A stretch of DNA of 64,000 nucleotides, from the NCBI RefSeq assembly GCF_015351025.1, contig NZ_JADKRV010000002.1, positions 302,936-366,935 on the forward strand, read 5' to 3'. A program made the position numbers and the translations under genes. The notes beneath the pieces were generated by a model that saw only the letters and a program-made list of their open reading frames with translations, did no database searches and was not told the origin of the DNA. How positions within the stretch are numbered: position 1 is the stretch's first letter; each line of letters opens with the position of its first letter. Origin of the DNA: Curtobacterium sp. VKM Ac-1376. GTDB taxonomy: Bacteria > Actinomycetota > Actinomycetes > Actinomycetales > Microbacteriaceae. This document shows, one piece after another, positions 16,470 through 25,611 of the stretch.

Positions 16470-17824
16470 CCGCGCAGGAACCAGACAACACGCAGCCCAC
16501 GGTCGGCAACGCTGCGGACGCCCCGCTCACCGACGACCGTCTGCAGGAGGTCGAGTCGACCCCGCACCTGATGACGGACTCAGCGGAGGACACCGAGCGC
16601 CGCAACGGAGCCGGTGGTGACCGCTGGCAGGCCGCCCTGCAGGGGATCCTGAACGGGTCCGTGCTCGTCACGGTGCTCGCCGTCGTCCTGGCGCTGGTCG
16701 CATGCGGGGTCCTCATCGCCCTGACCGACGAGAACGTCCGTGCCACGGCCGGCTACTTCTTCGCTCGTCCGACCGACATGCTCCAGGCGATCGGCACCGC
16801 GGTCGGCGGCGCCTACGCCTCACTGTTCCAGGGCTCGGTGTTCAACTTCGGTGCCGACTCGTTCCAGCAGGCGATCGGGCCGCTCACCCGCTCCGTCGAC
16901 TACGCCGTCCCGCTCGTCGTGGCCGGCCTCGGCGTCGCGCTCGCGTTCCGCGCCGGCCTGTTCAACATCGGCGGGCAGGGCCAGATCCTGATGGGGGCCG
17001 CCGCCGCCGGCTGGGTCGGGTTCTCGTTCGACCTGCCCGCAGCGATCCACATCCCCCTGACGATCGTCGCCGGCATCGTCGGCGGTGCGGTCTGGGGCGG
17101 CATCGTCGGGGTGCTCAAGGCCCGCACCGGGGCGCACGAGGTGATCGTCACGATCATGCTCAACTACGTCGCGCTCTACCTGGTCAGCTACCTGCTCCGC
17201 ACCCCCGGTCTGCTGCAGGCACCGGGCAGCAGCAACCCGATCTCGCCCGCCACGAAGGACAGCGCGCTCCTGCCGCAGCTCTTCGGTGTGCGGTACGGCG
17301 TCGACCTCGGCTTCGTCGTCGCGATCCTCGCGGTCGTGGTCGTCTGGTGGCTCGTCAACAAGTCGTCCCTCGGCTTCCGCTTCCGCACCATCGGCGAGAA
17401 CCCCCGTGCGGCCCGCGTCGCCGGCATGAGCGTCCCGTCGCTGACCATCTGGGTGATGCTCATCTCCGGTGCCCTCGTCGGCATCGCCGGTGCGTACCAG
17501 GTGCAGGGCGCGGTCACGACCGGCTTCACCTCGGGCATCGACGCCGGCATCGGCTTCGACGCGATCACCGTCGCGCTGCTCGGCCGCTCGAAGCCGTGGG
17601 GTGTGTTCTGGGCGGCGATCCTGTTCGGCGTCCTGAAGAACGGTGGGTACGCCATGCAGGCGGCCAACGGCATCCCGATCGACATCGTCGGCGTCATCCA
17701 GGCCCTCATCGTCCTCTTCATCGCGGCGCCGCCGCTCGTCCGCGCGATCTTCCGGATCCCGCAGCCGGGGGCACGCAAGCGCACGAAGACGAGCAAGAAC
17801 AGCAGGAAGGCGGTCGCCGCATGA
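16466..17824 (+). CDS. Nucleoside ABC transporter permease 1
   Basis: 452 residues, about nine or ten membrane helices, BPD_transp_2 type. A long hydrophilic N-terminus of about 55 residues precedes the first helix (VTVLAVVLALVACGVLIAL). Contains the family segment AFRAGLFNIGGQGQILMGA and the EAA-like loop RTIGENPRAARVAGM that contacts the ATPase. GTG start overlapping the ATPase gene (GTGA); overlaps permease 2 by 4 bp. Ends in a basic tail (RKRTKTSKNSRK). Confidence 0.92.
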   Translation: MTAQEPDNTQPTVGNAADAPLTDDRLQEVESTPHLMTDSAEDTERRNGAGGDRWQAALQGILNGSVLVTVLAVVLALVACGVLIALTDENVRATAGYFFARPTDMLQAIGTAVGGAYASLFQGSVFNFGADSFQQAIGPLTRSVDYAVPLVVAGLGVALAFRAGLFNIGGQGQILMGAAAAGWVGFSFDLPAAIHIPLTIVAGIVGGAVWGGIVGVLKARTGAHEVIVTIMLNYVALYLVSYLLRTPGLLQAPGSSNPISPATKDSALLPQLFGVRYGVDLGFVVAILAVVVVWWLVNKSSLGFRFRTIGENPRAARVAGMSVPSLTIWVMLISGALVGIAGAYQVQGAVTTGFTSGIDAGIGFDAITVALLGRSKPWGVFWAAILFGVLKNGGYAMQAANGIPIDIVGVIQALIVLFIAAPPLVRAIFRIPQPGARKRTKTSKNSRKAVAA

Positions 17825-19110
17825 GCACCCTCAGCCCCACCGCGGCCCCCGCGTCGCCGCTCGCCGGTCGCCCCGTCGAGACCACCCGGAGCTGGAAGCT
17901 CCCGATCGGGTACGCCGTGTTCACGGTGCTCGCGGTCGTCTTCTTCGTCCTGCTCAGCCGGGCCGGCACCACGACGTTCCGGTTGGCGAACGCGGGTGAC
18001 TTCGTCGCGCTGCCGGACGTCCCGCTGCCCGCGGCCCCGACCGGCTACGTCGTCGTGCTCCTGCTGGCGATCGCGACCGTCTACGCCTTCGTCGAGGTCC
18101 GGGCCTCGCGGCACGTCCCGCTCTGGGTGACGTCGGTGTTCGCGATCGTGTTCGTCGTCGGGTTCCTCACCTGGGCCGCGGCCGGCGCCACGGTCCCGCT
18201 GCCCGGCCTGCTCGTCGGTGCACTCGGCCTGAGTGTCCCGCTCGTGTTCGGTGCCCTCGGCGGCGTGATCTCCGAGCGCGTCGGCGTCGTCAACATCGCC
18301 ATCGAGGGCCAGTTCCTCGCCGGCGCGTTCACCTCGGCACTCATCGCGTCCATCACCGGTTCCGCGTGGGTCGGCCTCGTCGGCGCGCTCATCGCGGGTG
18401 TGCTCGTGTCGTTCATCCTCGCGGCGTTCAGCATCAAGTACCTGGTCGACCAGGTCATCGTCGGTGTCGTCATCAACGCGTTCATCTCCGGCCTGACCGG
18501 CTTCCTGTACTCGCAGGTCCTGTCGCCGAACGAAGAGACGCTCAACATAGGCATCCGCTTCCCGCGGATCGAGATCCCGCTGCTCCACCAGATCCCGGTC
18601 ATCGGCCCGGTGTTCTTCGAGCAGACCGTCGTCGTCTACCTGGCCTACATCGCGGTCGCGGTGGTCACCTTCGGGCTGTTCAAGACGCGCTGGGGCCTGC
18701 GCCTCCGCGCGGTCGGCGAGCACCCGCAGGCAGCGGACACGGTCGGCATCAACGTCACGAGCACCCGGTTCTGGAACGTCTCCCTCGCCGGTGCGATCGC
18801 CGGCCTCGGTGGTGCGTACTTCACGCTCGACGCGACCGGTGGCTTCACGAAGGACATGACCGCCGGAGCGGGCTACATCGCCCTGGCCGCGGTGATCTTC
18901 GGACGCTGGGACCCGATCAAGGCGACCCTCGCGGCGCTGCTGTTCGGCTTCGCGTCGAACCTGCAGAACACGCTCAGCGCGACGCAATCGCCCGTGCCGA
19001 GCGAGTTCCTGCTGATGCTGCCGTACGTGGTGACGATCTTCGCCGTGGCCGGCCTGGTCGGGCAGTCGCGTGGTCCCGCCGCGTCCGGCAAGCCCTACAT
19101 CAAGAGCTAG
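17821..19110 (+). CDS. Nucleoside ABC transporter permease 2
   Basis: 429 residues, second BPD_transp_2 permease of the heterodimer. Typical GVISERVGVVNIAIEGQFLAG segment and the loop RAVGEHPQAADTVGIN facing the ATPase. ATG overlaps the stop of permease 1. Extra hydrophobic N-terminal helices before the core are common in this subfamily. Stops 31 bp before cdd, so import and salvage are likely one transcript. Confidence 0.92.
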   Translation: MSTLSPTAAPASPLAGRPVETTRSWKLPIGYAVFTVLAVVFFVLLSRAGTTTFRLANAGDFVALPDVPLPAAPTGYVVVLLLAIATVYAFVEVRASRHVPLWVTSVFAIVFVVGFLTWAAAGATVPLPGLLVGALGLSVPLVFGALGGVISERVGVVNIAIEGQFLAGAFTSALIASITGSAWVGLVGALIAGVLVSFILAAFSIKYLVDQVIVGVVINAFISGLTGFLYSQVLSPNEETLNIGIRFPRIEIPLLHQIPVIGPVFFEQTVVVYLAYIAVAVVTFGLFKTRWGLRLRAVGEHPQAADTVGINVTSTRFWNVSLAGAIAGLGGAYFTLDATGGFTKDMTAGAGYIALAAVIFGRWDPIKATLAALLFGFASNLQNTLSATQSPVPSEFLLMLPYVVTIFAVAGLVGQSRGPAASGKPYIKS

Positions 19111-19141
19111 TCCCGATCACACCGGCCTGGAGGCGCGGCAC

Positions 19142-19624
19142 ATGACCCACACGAACGCCCAGGGTGACCAGGGGGTCACCGCCACCGACCCGGCGGACGC
19201 CGCCACGGGCCTCCCGGTCGACGACGTGGACTGGGGCGCCCTGCGGGACGCCGCCACGGCCGCGATGCGGCGCGCCTACGCGCCGTACTCGTCGTTCCCG
19301 GTGGGTGCTGCGGCGCTCACCGACGACGGCCGGATCGTCTCCGGCTGCAACATCGAGAACGCGAGCTACGGGGTGACGCTCTGTGCCGAGTGCTCGCTCG
19401 TGTCGCAGCTGCACATGACCGGCGGCGGCAAGCTCGTCGCGTTCACGTGCGTCGACGGCGACGGGGCGACCCTGATGCCGTGCGGGCGCTGCCGACAGCT
19501 GCTGTTCGAGCACTCGACCGAGGGCATGCTCCTCGAGACCGTATCCGGCATCCGCACCATCGACGAGGTGCTGCCCGACGCGTTCGGACCGCGCACCCTC
19601 GCCACCTACCAGCAGGAGCACTGA
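19142..19624 (+). CDS. cdd: Cytidine deaminase
   Basis: 160 residues. Deaminates cytidine and deoxycytidine to uridine forms. Zinc and catalytic motifs: CNIENASYGVTLCAEC (Cys and the proton-shuttle Glu) and PCGRCRQLL (two Cys). The N-terminus is about 30 residues longer than small tetrameric Cdd proteins; I chose ATG 19142, preceded by GGAGGCG. Directly follows the nucleoside permeases and precedes deoA by 1 bp. Confidence 0.94.
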   Translation: MTHTNAQGDQGVTATDPADAATGLPVDDVDWGALRDAATAAMRRAYAPYSSFPVGAAALTDDGRIVSGCNIENASYGVTLCAECSLVSQLHMTGGGKLVAFTCVDGDGATLMPCGRCRQLLFEHSTEGMLLETVSGIRTIDEVLPDAFGPRTLATYQQEH

Positions 19625-19625
19625 C

Positions 19626-20924
19626 ATGGCCGTCGAGCCGTTCGACACCGTCGACCTCATCCGCACGAAGCGCTCCGGCGGCGCCCTGAGCACCGCCGAG
19701 GTGGACTGGCTCGTCGACGCGTACACGCGCGGCTACGTCGAGGACCCGCAGATGGCCGCGATGGCGATGGCGATCTTCCTGAACGGGATGGAGCGGCGTG
19801 AGATCAAGGACCTCACGCTCGCGATGATCGCGTCGGGGGAGCGGATGTCGTTCTCGTCGCTCGGCAAGACGACGGTCGACAAGCACTCCACCGGCGGTGT
19901 CGGCGACAAGATCACGCTGCCGCTCGCGCCCCTGGTGGCGTCGTTCGGCGTCGCGGTGCCGCAGCTGTCCGGTCGCGGCCTCGGCCACACCGGCGGCACG
20001 CTCGACAAGCTCGAGTCGATCCCCGGGTGGCAGGCATCGATCTCGAACGACCGCATGATGCAGGTGCTGCAGGACGTCGGCGCGGTCATCTGTGCGGCCG
20101 GCTCGGGCCTGGCACCGGCGGACAAGAAGCTCTACGCGCTCCGCGACATCACCGGCACCGTCGAGTGCATCCCGCTCATCGCGTCGAGCATCATGTCGAA
20201 GAAGATCGCCGAGGGCACCGGGGCGCTCGTGCTCGACGTCAAGTTCGGGTCCGGCGCGTTCATGCCGACGTACGAGGCATCGCGGGAACTCGCGCAGACG
20301 ATGGTCGACCTCGGCAACGACGCCGGCGTCGCGACCTCGGCGCTGCTGACCGACATGGAGGTCCCGCTCGGGCTGACGATCGGCAACGCGCTCGAGGTGC
20401 GGGAGTCCGTCGAGGTGCTCGCGGGCGGCGGACCGGCCGACGTCGTCGAGCTGACCGTGGCGCTCGCGACCGAGATGCTCACGCTCGCCGGACTGCCCGA
20501 CGCCGACCCGGCCGCGGCGCTCGCGGACGGTCGCGCGATGGACACCTGGCGTCGGATGATCGAGGCGCAGGGCGGGGACCCGTCCGCCGCGCTGCCCGTC
20601 GCCCGCGAACAGCACGTCGTCATCGCGCCGACGTCCGGGGTGCTCACACAGCAGGACGCGCTGCCGTTCGGCGTCTCGGCCTGGCGGCTCGGGGCCGGTC
20701 GTGCCCGTGCGCAGGACCCGGTGCAGGCCGGTGCGGGCATCGAGCTCCACGTCAAGCCGGGGGACACCGTGACCGAGGGCGAGCCGCTCTGGACGCTGCA
20801 CTCCGACGACGCGTCGCGGATCCCGCGCGCGCTGGAGTCGCTCGAGGGCGCGTGGACCATCGGCCCGGAGGGCTCCGCTGCCGCGGTACGTGGGCCGATC
20901 GTGCGCGAGCGCATCGGGTCCTGA
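19626..20924 (+). CDS. deoA: Thymidine / pyrimidine-nucleoside phosphorylase
   Basis: 432 residues. Phosphorolysis of thymidine, deoxyuridine or uridine to base plus (deoxy)ribose-1-phosphate. Shows the family core KHSTGGVGDKITLPL and the signature SGRGLGHTGGTLDKLESIPG. The C-terminal domain has the PYNP fold segment HVKPGDTVTEGEPLW. Uses products of Cdd. Ends before the hairpin at 20945. Confidence 0.95.
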   Translation: MAVEPFDTVDLIRTKRSGGALSTAEVDWLVDAYTRGYVEDPQMAAMAMAIFLNGMERREIKDLTLAMIASGERMSFSSLGKTTVDKHSTGGVGDKITLPLAPLVASFGVAVPQLSGRGLGHTGGTLDKLESIPGWQASISNDRMMQVLQDVGAVICAAGSGLAPADKKLYALRDITGTVECIPLIASSIMSKKIAEGTGALVLDVKFGSGAFMPTYEASRELAQTMVDLGNDAGVATSALLTDMEVPLGLTIGNALEVRESVEVLAGGGPADVVELTVALATEMLTLAGLPDADPAAALADGRAMDTWRRMIEAQGGDPSAALPVAREQHVVIAPTSGVLTQQDALPFGVSAWRLGAGRARAQDPVQAGAGIELHVKPGDTVTEGEPLWTLHSDDASRIPRALESLEGAWTIGPEGSAAAVRGPIVRERIGS

Positions 20925-20944
20925 ACCCGGCCACCCGACGAACC

Positions 20945-20976
20945 GGAGGCTCCCTGCACACCTGTGGGAAGCCTCC
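20945..20976 (+). terminator. Hairpin after deoA
   Basis: Arms GGAGGCTCCC and GGGAAGCCTCC pair with one bulge over an 11-nt loop, between deoA and add. Confidence 0.6.
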
Positions 20977-21032
20977 AGTGTCTTCCGTTGTGGGTTGTGC
21001 ACAGGTGCCTGCGCGGCGGCGGTGACCACCGA

Positions 21033-21038
21033 TAGCCT
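21033..21038 (+). promoter_or_regulatory. Leaderless -10 element of add
   Basis: TAGCCT ends 6 nt before the ATG at 21045. Confidence 0.45.
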
Positions 21039-21044
21039 GGGGGC

Positions 21045-22157
21045 ATGAGCGCCGACGCCCCGACCTACCGCCTGCCCGACGCCGGGGCGGTCATCAACGA
21101 CCTGCCGAAGGTCTCGCTGCACGACCACCTCGACGGCGGTCTGCGTCCCGCGACCATCATCGAGCTCGCGGCCTCGGCGGGTGTGTCGCTCCCCACCACC
21201 GACCCGGCCGAGCTCGGGCAGTGGTTCGCCGACCAGTCGAACTCCGGTTCGCTCGTCGAGTACCTGAAGACGTTCGACGTCACCACGTCGGTCATGCAGA
21301 CGGCCCCGCAGCTCACCCGCGTCGCGCGTGAGTTCGTCGAGGACCTGGTCGCCGACGGCGTCGTCTACGGCGAGGTCCGCTGGGCGCCGGAGCAGCACCT
21401 GCAGGGCGGGCTCACCCTCGACCAGACGGTCGAGGCGGTGCAGGCCGGCATCGAGGAAGCCGTCGACGCCGCCGGCGGGCGCATCCGCGTCGGCCAACTC
21501 GTCACCGCGATGCGACACGCCGACCGCTCGCTCGAGATCGCCGAACTCGCCGTCCGGCACCGTGACGCCGGAGTCGTCGGCTTCGACATCGCCGGTGCTG
21601 AGGCCGGGTTCCCCGCCTCGAAGCACCGCGCCGCCTTCGACCACCTGGCTTCGGAGCTGTTCCCCGTCACCGTGCACGCGGGCGAAGCCGACGGGCTCGC
21701 CTCCATCCGGTCCGCGCTCGTCGACGGCCGGGCGCTCCGCCTCGGGCACGGCGTCCGGATCTTCGAGGACGTCGCGCTCTCCGACGCCGGTGACGGCTCG
21801 ACCCTGGCCTCCCTGGGCGAGGTCGCCTCGTGGGTCCGCGACCGCGAGATCCCGCTCGAGGTCTCGCCCTCGTCCAACCTGCAGACCGGCGCGATCGCCG
21901 CGTGGGGCGACGACCTGGCCGACCACCCGTTCGACGTGCTCTACCAGCTCGGGTTCCGGGTCACGGTGAACACGGACAACCGCCTGATGAGCCGGACCTC
22001 GCTGTCGAAGGAACTCGCGCTGCTCGCGGGGACGTTCGGCTACGACCTCGACGACCTCGCCGCGTTCCAGATCAACGCCGCCCTCGGGTCGTTCCTGCCG
22101 CTCGAGGACCGCGAGGAGATCATCGCCACCATCACGGCCGGGTACCAGGAGGCCTGA
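21045..22157 (+). CDS. add: Adenosine deaminase
   Basis: 370 residues. Hydrolyses adenosine and deoxyadenosine to inosine forms. Metal ligands HDH in SLHDHLDGG (residues 26 and 28), HAGEA in the middle, SPSSNLQTGAI and the C-terminal metal Asp in NTDNRLMS. Cytoplasmic. Starts a new transcription unit after the hairpin at 20945 and precedes the EIIA gene by 3 bp, so they are probably one operon. Confidence 0.95.
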   Translation: MSADAPTYRLPDAGAVINDLPKVSLHDHLDGGLRPATIIELAASAGVSLPTTDPAELGQWFADQSNSGSLVEYLKTFDVTTSVMQTAPQLTRVAREFVEDLVADGVVYGEVRWAPEQHLQGGLTLDQTVEAVQAGIEEAVDAAGGRIRVGQLVTAMRHADRSLEIAELAVRHRDAGVVGFDIAGAEAGFPASKHRAAFDHLASELFPVTVHAGEADGLASIRSALVDGRALRLGHGVRIFEDVALSDAGDGSTLASLGEVASWVRDREIPLEVSPSSNLQTGAIAAWGDDLADHPFDVLYQLGFRVTVNTDNRLMSRTSLSKELALLAGTFGYDLDDLAAFQINAALGSFLPLEDREEIIATITAGYQEA

Positions 22158-22160
22158 CGC

Positions 22161-22607
22161 ATGGGACTGCCGCCGCTGCCGGACACCGCCGTCGTCCTCG
22201 GTGCGGACGCGCCCGCGTGGCGTGACGCGATGCGCCTGGTCGGCGGTGCGCTCGTCGCCTCGGGCGCGACGAGCGACGAGTACACCGACGCCATGATCGG
22301 CATGGTCGAGGAGCACGGTCCGTACATCGTGATCTCACCCGGACTCGCGTTCGCGCACGCCCGCCCGGGCGGTTCGGTCGTGCGCGACGGTCTGGCGGTC
22401 GTGACGCTCGCATCGCCGGTGGCCTTCGGGCACCCGCACAACGACCCCGTGCGGGTCGTGCTGGGGCTCGCCGTGGCCGAGGTCGGCACGCACCTCGAGT
22501 CGATCGGCGAGATCGCGAACCTGTTCAACGACCCGACCGTCACGGGGCGGATCGCGGCCGCGGCCACGGCGGACGAGGTCCGCTCGATCATGGGGGTCTC
22601 GTCGTGA
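22161..22607 (+). CDS. PTS EIIA component (ascorbate/mannitol-type), no cognate EIIC nearby
   Basis: 148 residues. EIIA fold with probable phospho-accepting His66 in LAFAHARPGGSV, as in UlaC/SgaA-like and fructose-type EIIA domains. It overlaps the EIIB gene by 4 bp. No EIIC permease is encoded anywhere in this neighbourhood; the flanking genes are adenosine deaminase and purine nucleoside phosphorylase. Either the EIIC is elsewhere or the pair has a regulatory role. The sugar cannot be assigned. Confidence 0.85.
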   Translation: MGLPPLPDTAVVLGADAPAWRDAMRLVGGALVASGATSDEYTDAMIGMVEEHGPYIVISPGLAFAHARPGGSVVRDGLAVVTLASPVAFGHPHNDPVRVVLGLAVAEVGTHLESIGEIANLFNDPTVTGRIAAAATADEVRSIMGVSS

Positions 22608-22882
22608 AGATCGTGACGATCTGCGGTGCCGGCATCGGCTCGAGCGGCATCCTCAAGGTGAACGCGGAGAAGGCGCTCGACACCCTCGGGCTGTCGGCAT
22701 CGGTCGTGGCGGCGGACGTCGCCTCGGTGCGGGACGTCTCCGACGACGCCAACGTGATCCTCACGAGCCAGGAGTTCGTCGAGGCGATCGGGGACACCTA
22801 CGCCGAGGTCATCGTCATCCGGAACCACTTCGACCAGGGCGAGATCACGGCGGCGGTGGACCGGGCGCTCGGGGAGCACTGA
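22604..22882 (+). CDS. PTS EIIB component (ascorbate-type)
   Basis: 92 residues. Small Rossmann-like EIIB with the phospho-Cys loop ICGAGIGSSG (Cys7) immediately after the first strand, as in UlaB/SgaB. The GTG start overlaps the EIIA stop. It ends 29 bp before the purine nucleoside phosphorylase gene. See EIIA for the missing EIIC. Confidence 0.85.
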   Translation: MKIVTICGAGIGSSGILKVNAEKALDTLGLSASVVAADVASVRDVSDDANVILTSQEFVEAIGDTYAEVIVIRNHFDQGEITAAVDRALGEH

Positions 22883-22899
22883 GGGCTTCGTCTGCCCTT

Positions 22900-22905
22900 T
22901 AGAGT
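22900..22905 (+). promoter_or_regulatory. Leaderless -10 element of punA
   Basis: TAGAGT ends 6 nt before the ATG at 22912. Confidence 0.45.
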
Positions 22906-22911
22906 TGGGGC

Positions 22912-23754
22912 ATGAGCACCGAGAACCCGCTGAACGACCCCGCTGCCGACCCGTTCGAGGTCGCGCGGGCCGCCGCCGCCGTCATCGCCGAACAGTCCGG
23001 AATCGAGCAGCACGACATCGCCCTGACACTCGGTTCGGGCTGGGGCAAGGCCGCCGACATCATCGGCGAGACCGTGTCCGAGATCCCGGCGGACCAGGTG
23101 CCCGGGTTCAGCGCGTCGGCGGTGCCCGGACACTCCGGCACCATCCGCTCGATCCGCTTGGCCGACGGTCGGCACGCGCTCGTCATCGGCGCGCGCACGC
23201 ACTACTACGAGGGCCACGGCGTCCGCCGGGTCGTGCACAGCGTCCGCACCGCCGCGGCGACGGGTGCCTCGATCATGGTGCTGACGAACGGTGCGGGTGG
23301 CATCAAGGAGCACTGGACCCCCGGTACGCCGGTGCTCATCAGCGACCACATCAACCTGACCGCGGACAGCCCGCTCGAGGGCGCGACGTTCATCGACCTG
23401 ACGGACCTCTACTCGACCCGACTGCGCGACGTGGCCCGGTCCGTCGAACCCTCGCTGGACGAGGGCGTCTACACGCAGTTCCGCGGCCCGCACTACGAGA
23501 CCCCGGCCGAGGTCCAGATGGCGAAGACCATCGGTGGCCACATCGTCGGCATGTCCACGGCGCTCGAGGCCATCGCCGCGCGCCAGGCCGGCATGGAGGT
23601 CATCGGGTTCTCGCTCATCACGAACCTCGCCGCGGGCATCCAGAAGACGCCGCTGTCGCACACCGAGGTGCTCGAGGCCGGCAAGCAGGCCGAGCCGGTG
23701 ATCGCCGACCTCCTCGCGCGCGTGGTGACGGCACTCGGGCGGGCGGCATCGTGA
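22912..23754 (+). CDS. punA: Purine-nucleoside phosphorylase (trimeric type)
   Basis: 280 residues. Converts inosine/guanosine and phosphate to base and ribose-1-phosphate. Family marks: LTLGSGWGKAAD (phosphate site), VLTNGAGGIKEHWTPG, YTQFRGPHYETPAEV and GMSTALEAIAARQAGMEVIG with the purine-contact region. Receives inosine from Add. Overlaps the downstream mutase gene by 4 bp (GTGA). Confidence 0.94.
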   Translation: MSTENPLNDPAADPFEVARAAAAVIAEQSGIEQHDIALTLGSGWGKAADIIGETVSEIPADQVPGFSASAVPGHSGTIRSIRLADGRHALVIGARTHYYEGHGVRRVVHSVRTAAATGASIMVLTNGAGGIKEHWTPGTPVLISDHINLTADSPLEGATFIDLTDLYSTRLRDVARSVEPSLDEGVYTQFRGPHYETPAEVQMAKTIGGHIVGMSTALEAIAARQAGMEVIGFSLITNLAAGIQKTPLSHTEVLEAGKQAEPVIADLLARVVTALGRAAS

Positions 23755-25427
23755 AGCTCGACCTCGATCAGGTGCTCGGCACGGCGCGGGCGTGGCTCGC
23801 CCAGGACCCGGACCCGGAGACGCGCGACGAGCTCGCCGAGGCGATCGACGCGGCCGTCGACGGAGACGGTCCTGCTGTCCGGGCCCTCGCCGAGCGGTTC
23901 GACGGCCGGCTGCAGTTCGGGACCGCCGGACTCCGCGCCGAACTCGGCTGGGGTCCGCTGCGGATGAACCGCGTCGTCGTGACCCAGGCTGCGGCCGGAC
24001 TCGCCCGGTTCCTCACCGACACCGGCCGGTCCCGCAGCGTCGTCATCGGCTACGACGGCCGGGTGAACTCCGACGTCTTCGCCCGTGACACTGGCGAGGT
24101 CATGCGCGGCCTCGGGCTCGAGGTCACGCTGCTGCCCTCGGCCCTGCCGACCCCGGTGCTCGCGTTCGCCGTGCGGCACCTCGACGTCGGCGCGGGCGTC
24201 ATGGTCACCGCCAGCCACAACCCGCCGCGCGACAACGGGTACAAGGTCTACCTCGGGCAGGGCGACGAGGGGTCGCAGATCGTGCCGCCCGTCGACGGCC
24301 TCATCGCGGACGCCATCGCCGCCGTCGCCGCCGGTTCGATCGCGGACCTGCCACGCGGCACGGACTACACCGTCGCCTCGTCGGCGCTGTTGGACGCCTA
24401 CGTGGCCGCGACAGCCGCGACCGTCCCGACCCCTGCCCTCGGGGTCGATGCGCAGCCGAAGGTCGTCTACACGGCCATGCACGGCGTCGGGTGGGAGACC
24501 GCACGGGCGGTGTTCGTCGCCGCCGGGTTCGCCGAACCCGCCGTCGTGCCGGAACAGATCCACCCGGACGGTGCGTTCCCGACCGTCTCGTTCCCGAACC
24601 CGGAGGAGCCCGGGGCGATGGACCTGTCCATCGCCCGCGGTGTTGCCGTCGGTGCGGACCTGGTGATCGCGAACGACCCCGATGCCGACCGGCTCGCGCT
24701 GGCGATCCCGAGCGTCTCGGACACAGGTGCTCCGACGTACCGCCGGCTGTCCGGCAACGAGGTGGGCTGGCTCCTGGGGTGGCGGGCTGCCGTCCGCGCG
24801 TCCGAGGCGGGCGCGACGGGTACCCTCGCAGCGTCGATCGTCTCGTCGCCGGCACTGGCTCGTGTCGCCGCCCGACACGGGCTGGAGTACCGAGACACCC
24901 TCACCGGCTTCAAGTGGGTCTCACGGGTGCCCGAGCTGCTGTTCGGGTACGAGGAAGCACTCGGGTACCTCGTCGACCCGTCGGTCGTCCGTGACAAGGA
25001 CGGCATCTCGGCGGCACTCGCGCTGCTGTCGCTGGCGACGGACCTCACCGCCGCGGGGTCGTCGGTCGCCGACCAGCTCGACGCGTTCGCCGCTGAGTTC
25101 GGAGCGTTCGCGTCCGGCCAGGTCGCGACCCGCGTGGACGAACTGTCGCGCATCGGGGAGATCATGGCCTCCCTGCGGTCCGCGCCGCCGGCGTCGCTCG
25201 GCGGGCTGGACGTGCTCGCGGTGACGGACTACTCGGAGGGTGTCGAGGGCTTCCCGCCGTCGGACATCCTGCGCTACGACCTGTCCGGCGACGCCCGGGT
25301 CATCGTCCGCCCGAGCGGCACCGAGCCCAAGGTCAAGGTCTACATCGACACCGTCGCGGACGCCCCGGCCGAGGCCCAGCGTCTCGTCGACGCCCTCGCC
25401 GCGTCGGTGCGCCCCCTGGTCTCGTAG
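23751..25427 (+). CDS. Alpha-D-phosphohexomutase family enzyme (phosphoglucomutase/phosphopentomutase-like)
   Basis: 558 residues with the four-domain phosphohexomutase layout: catalytic phosphoserine in TASHNPPRDNGYKVY, metal loop NDPDADRLAL, sugar loop GYEEALGYLVD and phosphate loop RPSGTEPKVKVY. The length and N-terminus (long, with AEDPDPETRDEL-like opening) fit the PgcA/PmmB subgroup. Coupled to punA, it may isomerise ribose-1-phosphate to ribose-5-phosphate, closing the salvage pathway; glucose- or mannose-phosphate mutase activity is equally possible. Confidence 0.88.
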   Translation: MKLDLDQVLGTARAWLAQDPDPETRDELAEAIDAAVDGDGPAVRALAERFDGRLQFGTAGLRAELGWGPLRMNRVVVTQAAAGLARFLTDTGRSRSVVIGYDGRVNSDVFARDTGEVMRGLGLEVTLLPSALPTPVLAFAVRHLDVGAGVMVTASHNPPRDNGYKVYLGQGDEGSQIVPPVDGLIADAIAAVAAGSIADLPRGTDYTVASSALLDAYVAATAATVPTPALGVDAQPKVVYTAMHGVGWETARAVFVAAGFAEPAVVPEQIHPDGAFPTVSFPNPEEPGAMDLSIARGVAVGADLVIANDPDADRLALAIPSVSDTGAPTYRRLSGNEVGWLLGWRAAVRASEAGATGTLAASIVSSPALARVAARHGLEYRDTLTGFKWVSRVPELLFGYEEALGYLVDPSVVRDKDGISAALALLSLATDLTAAGSSVADQLDAFAAEFGAFASGQVATRVDELSRIGEIMASLRSAPPASLGGLDVLAVTDYSEGVEGFPPSDILRYDLSGDARVIVRPSGTEPKVKVYIDTVADAPAEAQRLVDALAASVRPLVS

Positions 25428-25448
25428 CGCGGCGGCCGGCCCGCCCGC

Positions 25449-25502
25449 AACCAGGTTCCGGACACAGCACCGCGCATCTTCGCGGTGCTGTGTCCGTTCC
25501 GC
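25449..25502. repeat. 54-bp inverted repeat, left copy (contains a hairpin)
   Basis: Pairs with 26557-26610 in inverse orientation with only 3 mismatches in 54 bp. It is itself a hairpin: GGACACAGCACCGCG and CGCGGTGCTGTGTCC with a 6-nt loop (15 perfect pairs). It lies behind the phosphohexomutase stop and may terminate it. The four bases CCGC precede it and also follow the right copy. Confidence 0.9.
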
Positions 25503-25611
25503 AGTTTCGCGTCGGGCCGGTACCGCTCCACAACGGCAACAGGTCGGCTGGTTCTCCACAGCGCCCGGGTGATCGTGCCGCAAGCGGCCGCCGGGACGAC
25601 ACGCTGTCCCG

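Noticed and set aside
19443..22316. 957-codon open frame on the minus strand opposite cdd-deoA-add
   Set aside because: Antisense shadow; the plus-strand frames carry intact enzyme motifs.
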